In this document: in pieces, positions 5,018-10,497 of the stretch
Layout: the number at the start of each line of letters is the position of its first letter
How positions within the stretch are numbered: the stretch's first letter is position 1
Assembly (NCBI GenBank): GCA_028875335.1
Contig: JAPPEF010000342.1
Coordinates: forward strand, 1-10,497
Length of the DNA stretch: 10,497 nt
Reading direction: 5' to 3'
Source of the DNA: Gemmatimonadota bacterium
Lineage (GTDB): Bacteria > Latescibacterota > UBA2968 > UBA8231
Notes under the pieces: model-generated
Told to the model about the DNA's origin: nothing
Seen by the model: the letters and a program-made list of their open reading frames with translations, nothing else
Database searches by the model: none
Translations under genes and position numbers: made by a program

Positions 5018-7420
5018 CTATTCGTATCTCAACGCATCCGCCGGATTGGTCCGCGCCGCCAGCCACGTCTGACTGCTGACGGTAGCCAGCGCAACCGCGA
5101 GCACACCCACGCCCGCCAGCACAAACCAACCCACGCCAATGTCAATGCGATAGGCATAAAACGCGAGCCAGCGGTTCAACGCGAAATAGGCCACAGGCCA
5201 GGCAATCACATTGGCCGCCACTACCAGCCAGCCGAACTCGCGCGACATCAACAGCAGCACGCTGCTAGTCGTAGCCCCGAGCACCTTGCGGATGCCAATT
5301 TCCTTGGTGCGCCGCACCGCCGCTAGGGCGACCAAGCCAAAAAGCCCCATGCAGGAGATCGCAATGGCGACGGCACTCATCCAACCCATGACAACGCCGA
5401 CGCGCCGCTCGGTCTCGTATTTCGCGGCAAAGGACTCGTCGAAGAAGCTCACGCCCCATAATTCGTATTGCGGGAAAACCCGCTTCCACAGCGCTTTTAC
5501 CTCTTCGACTGCCGCGGGCAGGTCGGCGCGGTCGAGCCGGAACAGAGTGTTACTGAACCGGTCTCGCTGCAATCCGGGCATAAACGTCGTCAGAAAAGCC
5601 GGTCCTATGGTATGGCGCATATCCACGAAGTGGAAATCCTTGACTATGCCGATCACCGTCATCGGCTCGCCAATCGGCTGGCCATTTTCCCGGGAAAGCG
5701 TTAAGGTGCGGCCGATCAGATCTTCGGGGTCGAAAAAGCGCGCGGCGGTCTCGTTGAGCAGGACGCCGTGTGGCAGATTGGGATCGAAGCCCTGCCCAGA
5801 GAGGACCTCGATACCCATGATGCTCAGAAAATTTGGACTCACGTAGAAAGACTTGGCGCGGAGTACTTTCTCACCGGCCTGGATTGGTATGGGAGCCCCG
5901 CCGCCAAAGCCAGGTGCTGTCGAGACACCGGTGACTCCCTGTATAAGTCCCGGTCGGGACTTGATCTCGTTGGCGAGATGCTCAATCTGCAAAGCGTTGA
6001 GATTACCTTTGTGGGCAACCGATACGACCTGGTCACCGTCGAAACCCAAATCCTTGGTACGCATAAAATCGAGTTGTCGCGCCATAGTGATTGTTACGAC
6101 GACGAGAACGGCCGACAGCGCAAACTGCACGACAATCAGACCGCGACCCAGCCAACCGCGACCCGGCTGAGGCGTCTTGCGGGACAGTGCCCGGACGGGA
6201 TGGAGCCGCGCAATGATTTGGGCCGGGTACAAGCCCGACAGTACACCGACCACCAAAGCCAACGTTAAGGCACCTATCCCCGTCTCGACCGACAACCACT
6301 CGATTTCTAGCTGCTGATGCACGACCGCGTTAAATGTCGGCAGCACGGCTTCGGCAAGGCCCATGCCAACGACGATGGCGATTAGACTCACCACGATTGC
6401 TTCGGCGAGGAATTGGTTGGAAAGCTGGTGGCGCGTCGCACCGATCGCCTTGCGCACCCCGACTTCCAAGGTCCGCGTCATAGCGCGGCTCATGGCGAGG
6501 TTGACGAAGTTGATGGCAGCGATCAGCAAGACCAGCGCGGCCAATCCCGCCAGCAGATAGATATGCTCAACCGTGCCATAACCAAAGTCAGCGGGTCCCG
6601 TTATCCTAGGTCCTAAGTGAGCGCCCGCAAAAGGTTGCAACTTAAATCGGTGAAGCAAGGTCAGGGGCTCCAGCCGCGTTTCCACTTCGGCAGACTCTAC
6701 CCCTCCTTCGAGTTCAACAAAAAGTCCGTCTAGGCCCCTGAAGTGCAAATCCTCGGCCGTTACCGCGGGCACAAGTACCTTTAGGTGCAGAATAGAAGGT
6801 CCCGGCAGGGGTGCCAGCACACCCGCAATGGTGCGCTCCACCTCGATAGGCGTCTCCTTCGGTGGCGATGTCGAGTTGTCTCGCTCGACGGTATGTAGCC
6901 GGATGCGCTCACCCAGCATGGCGTGGGTTGGCACATCGGGGCCGAAGTACTTCTGCGCGGTCTCATGGGTGAGAACAACGCTCTGGGGATCGTTGAGGGC
7001 CGTCGCCGCATCGCCCGCCGCCAGCGGCAAGGTGAACATGGTGAGGAAGGCCAGATCGACAGCGAGGAAGGACTCATCAAAGGTCGCATCGCCATACGAG
7101 ATTTTGCCGTATCCCAACTGCATGTAAACCGATTCGCGGATGCCGGGGACTTTAGTGCGCACTGTCTCGTGCAGATGGTCAGTCATCATCGTGAAACGGT
7201 TGAAGTCAGCACCGGGTTCGGGCTCTGGATGGTCAAGATAGACGGCGAATATCCGATCCCCTTTTTCGTGCCAAGCGTCAAAGGAGGTCTCGTGGCGCAC
7301 GAACAGCAGACACAGGACCGCCACGGCAAAGGCCACGGATAGGCCGACGATGTTGATCAGCGAGATCGTCTTGTTGCGCCCCAACACGCGCAGGGCAATG
7401 ATCAGATTGCTCTTCCACAT
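5018..7420 (-). CDS. FtsX/MacB-like duplicated orphan ABC permease C
   Basis: This complete 800-residue frame starts at an ATG preceded by AGAGGGA at an eight-base spacing and ends in NPADALRYE. Order of parts: helix 1 (about 20-41), periplasmic MacB-like domain (about 45-280), FtsX block with helices 2-4 (about 285-308, 339-363, 380-403), helix 5 (about 427-445), second periplasmic domain (about 450-670) and second FtsX block with helices 6-8 (about 676-700, 722-747, 760-785). Coupling motifs TLEVGVRKAIGAT and TKEIGIRKVLGAT lie at about 317-329 and 705-717. The duplicated layout and length match large orphan permeases such as the acidobacterial ADOP type. An ATPase must be supplied from elsewhere, and the transported or extracted substrate cannot be read from the sequence. 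The gene starts 56 bases after B ends and is 48 bases upstream of the ankyrin gene. It is a close paralogue of D. Confidence 0.95.
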   Translation of the reverse strand: MWKSNLIIALRVLGRNKTISLINIVGLSVAFAVAVLCLLFVRHETSFDAWHEKGDRIFAVYLDHPEPEPGADFNRFTMMTDHLHETVRTKVPGIRESVYMQLGYGKISYGDATFDESFLAVDLAFLTMFTLPLAAGDAATALNDPQSVVLTHETAQKYFGPDVPTHAMLGERIRLHTVERDNSTSPPKETPIEVERTIAGVLAPLPGPSILHLKVLVPAVTAEDLHFRGLDGLFVELEGGVESAEVETRLEPLTLLHRFKLQPFAGAHLGPRITGPADFGYGTVEHIYLLAGLAALVLLIAAINFVNLAMSRAMTRTLEVGVRKAIGATRHQLSNQFLAEAIVVSLIAIVVGMGLAEAVLPTFNAVVHQQLEIEWLSVETGIGALTLALVVGVLSGLYPAQIIARLHPVRALSRKTPQPGRGWLGRGLIVVQFALSAVLVVVTITMARQLDFMRTKDLGFDGDQVVSVAHKGNLNALQIEHLANEIKSRPGLIQGVTGVSTAPGFGGGAPIPIQAGEKVLRAKSFYVSPNFLSIMGIEVLSGQGFDPNLPHGVLLNETAARFFDPEDLIGRTLTLSRENGQPIGEPMTVIGIVKDFHFVDMRHTIGPAFLTTFMPGLQRDRFSNTLFRLDRADLPAAVEEVKALWKRVFPQYELWGVSFFDESFAAKYETERRVGVVMGWMSAVAIAISCMGLFGLVALAAVRRTKEIGIRKVLGATTSSVLLLMSREFGWLVVAANVIAWPVAYFALNRWLAFYAYRIDIGVGWFVLAGVGVLAVALATVSSQTWLAARTNPADALRYE

Positions 7421-7447
7421 AGTGCGATTCCCTCTATTCTCGTTGAA
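5146..7447 (-). repeat. Paralogous duplication unit, copy in permease C
   Basis: This is the partner of the segment at 1-2293, in direct orientation. The perfect tracts are 6114-6304 and 7254-7405, both at an offset of 5154 bases. A net nine-base length difference arises from an 18-base stretch present only here (near 5670-5702) and a nine-base gain in the other copy (near 425-450). Direct repeats of this size flanking the ankyrin gene could support homologous recombination that deletes or amplifies it. Confidence 0.9.
7429..7435 (-). promoter_or_regulatory. Shine-Dalgarno site of permease C
   Basis: AGAGGGA on the minus strand lies eight bases before the ATG at 7418-7420. The matching position before paralogue D reads GCGAGAA-like sequence and is weaker. 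Confidence 0.65.
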
Positions 7448-7476
7448 TGTTCAGGACTGTTAGTTCTCAAACATGA

Positions 7477-9852
7477 CTACTCATAGCGCAGTGCTTCTAC
7501 CGGATCGATCCGACTCGTCCTGATCGCATGGTACGCGACACTCACCCAAGCGGCGACCAATGCAGCCGCAACCGCCGCGACGAACGGACCCGCACCCACC
7601 TCGGCGCGCTCGCTGAACTGCTCCATCCATCCAGCCATGCCAAAGTAAGCGATCGGGCAGGCGAGCAAGCTGGCCACCAGCACCAAGCGCGTAAGCTCTC
7701 CGGCGAGAAGGCGGCCGATCTCTATCCCGGTAGCACCCAATGCCTTGCGCACGCCGAACTCCATGCGCCGGCGCTGCGCGGCAAAGGAAGCGAGACCAAA
7801 CATCCCCACGCAGGCCACGAGCAGGGACAGCCCGCCGAAGCCGGCGAACAGCGTCCCCAGTCTTTCATCCTTTAGGTACATGGCGGCAAAGCGGTCGTCG
7901 AGCAGGGAATACTCAAAAGGGTGGACGGGATCTAACTCTGCCATCACCGTCTCAACTTGCTGCACGACGTGCTGTAGAGAATGGGCGCGAAAGCGAATGA
8001 GCAGGTAGTTGTGCCACGGCCATAGCTGCATGACGACCGGCTGGATGCCGCGCCGCAGAGAGCCTGAGTGAAAGTCCTCAACCACGCCGACTACCGTGCC
8101 TTCAGGTGAGACGCCCGTGCCCCCAGCTTGCCCAATCGCCAAAGTCCGGCCAATGGCAGCCTCCGCAGACTCCCATCCCAACGCCCGCACTGCCGCCTGA
8201 GAGAGGACGAAGTACCCGTTGCGCGGCTCCATGTTCTCAGTAAATCCCTCTCCTGCTGCTAGGGTCATACCGAGCGTTTCCGTCGCGCCAGCATCGACCC
8301 ACAGCAAATCGACGCTCACGGGATCTGCCTCCGCACTGTGCGGCTGGATGCTGCTTCTGCCCACCGGCCCTGCTGGGAACAAAGCGGCCGCGCTCACCGA
8401 AGAAATCTCCGGGACCTGGCCCAACCGCGCCTTCACCGCCTGCGGGTCGCCCCGCATCGGCTGGCTGCGGATCGGCACCACCAAGACCTGCTCAGTCTCG
8501 ATACCAAGCTCCGCGCTCTCGATAAAGGCCAATTGCTGCTGAGCAATCGCCGTTGCACAGAGCAGTCCCACGGAGACGACAAACTGCGCCGTCACCATGC
8601 CTAGGCGACCCCTTCTGCTCCCGACGGCCCCACTACCCTCCAAGGCTCGCACCGGCGCGATCCGAGCGAGGCAAAAGGCGGGATAGCTGCCCGACAGGAC
8701 CACCGCCAAGAGAAAGATCGACGCCATCAAGGCCAGCACCTGCGGATCGGAGTACGCCACGGCAATCTCCATCCCGCCGAAGCGCGTCACGTATGGAGCC
8801 AAGGTGTCCGCCAAGACCACGGCAATAGCAAAGGCTAAGGAGGTCACCACGGCCGATTCGATTAGGAACTGCCGCGCCAGTTGGCTGCGACCAGCGCCCA
8901 TCGACAGCCGCAGCCCAATCTCGCGCACTCGCTGTGCGGCCAAGGCGATTCCCAGATTGGCGTAATTGAGGCAGGCGACGAGCAGGACCAAGCACGCGAC
9001 CGTCGCCAAGATGATCACCTCGCGGATGTCTCCATCTCCTGCGATACCCAAGTCCTCCCGCGAATGGAGATGAATCCGGTGAAGCGCCTGTAGCTCCCAG
9101 TGACCGCGGTCGTCAACGCCAAAGTGTTCTTGCCGCAACTGGTCGAGCAAGCCACTCAACGAATGCTGCTCAACGCCGGGACGCAGCAGCAGATACGTGC
9201 GGTACATGCTACGCCGCCAGTCGCTCACCGCGCTAGCCCCCAGCCAGCGCTCCACCGTGGCAAAGGAGGCGAGGAACTCGATCCGCAGGTGCGATTGCTC
9301 GGGCAGGTCGCGCAGAATCCCGGTCACCTTCAGGTCAAGATGATCCTTAAAGCGGATGACTTGCCCCATGGGATCGGCGTCGCCGAACAGCTTGCGCGCC
9401 GCAGACTCGGAGAGGAGGACGCTAAAAGGCTGGGCAAGCGCCGTAGCGGCGTCGCCAGCAACCAAGGGCAGGGTAAAAACCTTCAGAACCTCCGGATCGG
9501 CGAAGAGAAAGGCGTCCTCGTAGAAACGCTTCTCCCCGTGGCTGACGAGCGGCACTGGGTTGTCCACGTTTAGCATGCGCACTACGGCTTCCACCTCGGT
9601 CGTCTCGCGCTGAAGGCTGGTGCCGAGGACGGCAGGCGTCGTTACGCGGGCACCTTTCTCGCCCTCGGTGACGACTCGGTAGATGCGCTCGCCGTGCTCG
9701 TGAAAGCGGTCGGTCTCCAGTTGGCCGAGAACCCAGATGGCCATGAGCATACAGCCCGCGAGTCCAACCGCTAGGCCGCCGATGTTGGTCAGCGCGTAGA
9801 GCCGGTGGCGGGTCAGGTGGCGGGCGGCGATGTGCAGGTAGCTCTTGAACAT
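7477..9852 (-). CDS. FtsX/MacB-like duplicated orphan ABC permease B
   Basis: This complete 791-residue frame starts MFKSYLHIAARHLTRHRLYA and ends RIDPVEALRYE. A strong AGGAG lies six bases before the ATG, which fixes the start. Helix 1 is at about 21-43, a periplasmic domain follows, then helices 2-4 (about 277-299, 330-352, 372-396) with the coupling motif REIGLRLSMGAGRSQL, helix 5 (about 419-438), a second periplasmic domain and helices 6-8 (about 668-692, 717-740, 753-776) with MEFGVRKALGATG. It shares the duplicated layout of C and D but is only distantly similar outside the motifs, so it is an older paralogue. The envelope role in efflux, lipoprotein handling or signalling is known only at family level. 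It starts 26 bases after A ends, which suggests co-transcription. Confidence 0.95.
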   Translation of the reverse strand: MFKSYLHIAARHLTRHRLYALTNIGGLAVGLAGCMLMAIWVLGQLETDRFHEHGERIYRVVTEGEKGARVTTPAVLGTSLQRETTEVEAVVRMLNVDNPVPLVSHGEKRFYEDAFLFADPEVLKVFTLPLVAGDAATALAQPFSVLLSESAARKLFGDADPMGQVIRFKDHLDLKVTGILRDLPEQSHLRIEFLASFATVERWLGASAVSDWRRSMYRTYLLLRPGVEQHSLSGLLDQLRQEHFGVDDRGHWELQALHRIHLHSREDLGIAGDGDIREVIILATVACLVLLVACLNYANLGIALAAQRVREIGLRLSMGAGRSQLARQFLIESAVVTSLAFAIAVVLADTLAPYVTRFGGMEIAVAYSDPQVLALMASIFLLAVVLSGSYPAFCLARIAPVRALEGSGAVGSRRGRLGMVTAQFVVSVGLLCATAIAQQQLAFIESAELGIETEQVLVVPIRSQPMRGDPQAVKARLGQVPEISSVSAAALFPAGPVGRSSIQPHSAEADPVSVDLLWVDAGATETLGMTLAAGEGFTENMEPRNGYFVLSQAAVRALGWESAEAAIGRTLAIGQAGGTGVSPEGTVVGVVEDFHSGSLRRGIQPVVMQLWPWHNYLLIRFRAHSLQHVVQQVETVMAELDPVHPFEYSLLDDRFAAMYLKDERLGTLFAGFGGLSLLVACVGMFGLASFAAQRRRMEFGVRKALGATGIEIGRLLAGELTRLVLVASLLACPIAYFGMAGWMEQFSERAEVGAGPFVAAVAAALVAAWVSVAYHAIRTSRIDPVEALRYE

Positions 9853-9858
9853 GATCGA

Positions 9859-9863
9859 CTCCT
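9859..9863 (-). promoter_or_regulatory. Shine-Dalgarno site of permease B
   Basis: AGGAG on the minus strand lies six bases before the ATG at 9850-9852, between the stop codon of A and the start of B. It is the strongest ribosome site in the window and supports the chosen start. Confidence 0.8.
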
Positions 9864-9878
9864 AGTGAAGGCATTCAC

Positions 9879-10497
9879 TCATTCGTAGCGCAGGGCTTCT
9901 ACCGGATCGGCCTTAGCCGCCTTGTACGCCTGATGACCAGAGCTGATCAAAACCGCGACAAGCGCAATCGCAGCACCAGCGGCAAAATGCCACGCCGCCA
10001 GATCAATGCGGAAGGCAAAGCCATTCAGCCAATCGCGCATCCACCACCACGACAGCGGCCACGCCACCAGCGCGCCAATCAGGGCGAGGCAGGCAAACTC
10101 GCGGGCCATCATCGCGGTGATGCCGAGTACGCTGGCACCAAGGGCCTTGCGAATGCCGAACTCCTTGGTGCGGCGACCGGCGGCGAGAGCCGTGAGCGCA
10201 AAAGCACCCAAAGCGGAGATGAACACCGCGCCGACCGCAGCCCACGTGATGAGCTGACGCCAGCGCAACTCGTCGCGGTAGGCCGCTTCCAAGTCCTGCT
10301 GTAGGAAGGAAAAATTGAAATCCGCATGATCGACAATGCTGTCCCATGACTCTTGCATGTACTGGACGACCTCCTGCATATCTCCCGGCTTTACGCGCAC
10401 GAACATGAGATCAACACTGTAGTGGCTTGGCCACCCCAAGTAGGGGTTTAGCAACAGCAGACCCGGAGGGGCATCCTCGTACCCTGACTCGAAGGTA
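9879..10497 (-). CDS. FtsX-like permease A, C-terminal part (5' end outside window)
   Basis: The frame is open to the right edge: the 14 codons before the first possible TTG start (10452-10454) continue without a stop as TFESGYEDAPPGLL. This is therefore the last 205 codons of a longer permease, not a 191-residue protein. It contains the end of a periplasmic domain and a final FtsX block: a helix near WAAVGAVFISALGAFALTAL, the coupling motif RRTKEFGIRKALGAS, two further helices and the family-typical ending ADPVEALRYE. It is the first gene of the visible operon; its stop codon lies 26 bases before the start of B. Upstream content, including any ATPase or promoter, is outside the window. Confidence 0.93.
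   Translation of the reverse strand, partial: TFESGYEDAPPGLLLLNPYLGWPSHYSVDLMFVRVKPGDMQEVVQYMQESWDSIVDHADFNFSFLQQDLEAAYRDELRWRQLITWAAVGAVFISALGAFALTALAAGRRTKEFGIRKALGASVLGITAMMAREFACLALIGALVAWPLSWWWMRDWLNGFAFRIDLAAWHFAAGAAIALVAVLISSGHQAYKAAKADPVEALRYE

Noticed and set aside
7421..7476. Possible terminator or promoter in the gap between B and C
   Set aside because: No stable inverted repeat followed by a T run on the minus strand and no convincing -35/-10 pair were found; the gap is short and part of it belongs to the duplicated leader of C and D.
10452..10454. TTG as the start of a short 191-codon gene at the right edge
   Set aside because: The frame stays open to the edge, codes for expected periplasmic-domain sequence upstream, and no ribosome site precedes the TTG; it is the tail of a longer permease.

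Overview
The window is a stretch of accessory bacterial chromosome in which every supported gene lies on the minus strand, so transcription runs from right to left. Five genes are packed with gaps of 26 to 75 bases, which suggests one operon. No RNA gene, insertion sequence, CRISPR array, strong terminator or internal promoter could be supported. No gap between genes reaches 300 bases.

Layout in transcription order: (A) the last 205 codons of an FtsX/MacB-type permease entering from the right edge; (B) a complete 791-residue permease; (C) a complete 800-residue permease; (X) an 875-codon ankyrin-repeat gene; (D) a permease that starts at 2266 and is open for 755 codons to the left edge. D is a close paralogue of C, with a constant offset of 5154 bases over most of its length. 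B, C and D share the duplicated layout (MacB-like periplasmic domain plus FtsX block, twice) of large permeases usually encoded without their own ATPase. No ATP-binding subunit lies in the window.

The most interesting locus is gene X. Its first 27 codons align without gaps to the amino termini of B and C, and end where the first membrane helix of a permease should begin. The reading frame then runs straight into a separate protein that has its own signal peptide, a carboxypeptidase-regulatory-like beta domain, an FlgD-like/Por-type sorting domain (normally C-terminal), a dockerin-like pair of calcium loops and about 15 ankyrin repeats. It looks like a secreted or surface ankyrin protein that acquired the translation start of a lost permease. 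It sits between the two paralogous permeases C and D.

C and D differ in a patterned way. Membrane and coupling segments are almost frozen, including tracts of 191 and 152 bases without a mismatch, while the periplasmic domains have diverged and carry in-frame indels. This suggests a permease family diversifying its outer domains by duplication, with possible gene conversion.

The organism is probably a Gram-negative-type bacterium from a poorly cultured lineage. The NPFNPST-type sorting domain, the dockerin and the orphan FtsX permease array recall Latescibacterota, Poribacteria or other Fibrobacterota-Chlorobiota-Bacteroidota-related groups, some of them sponge-associated. This placement is inference from domain style only.
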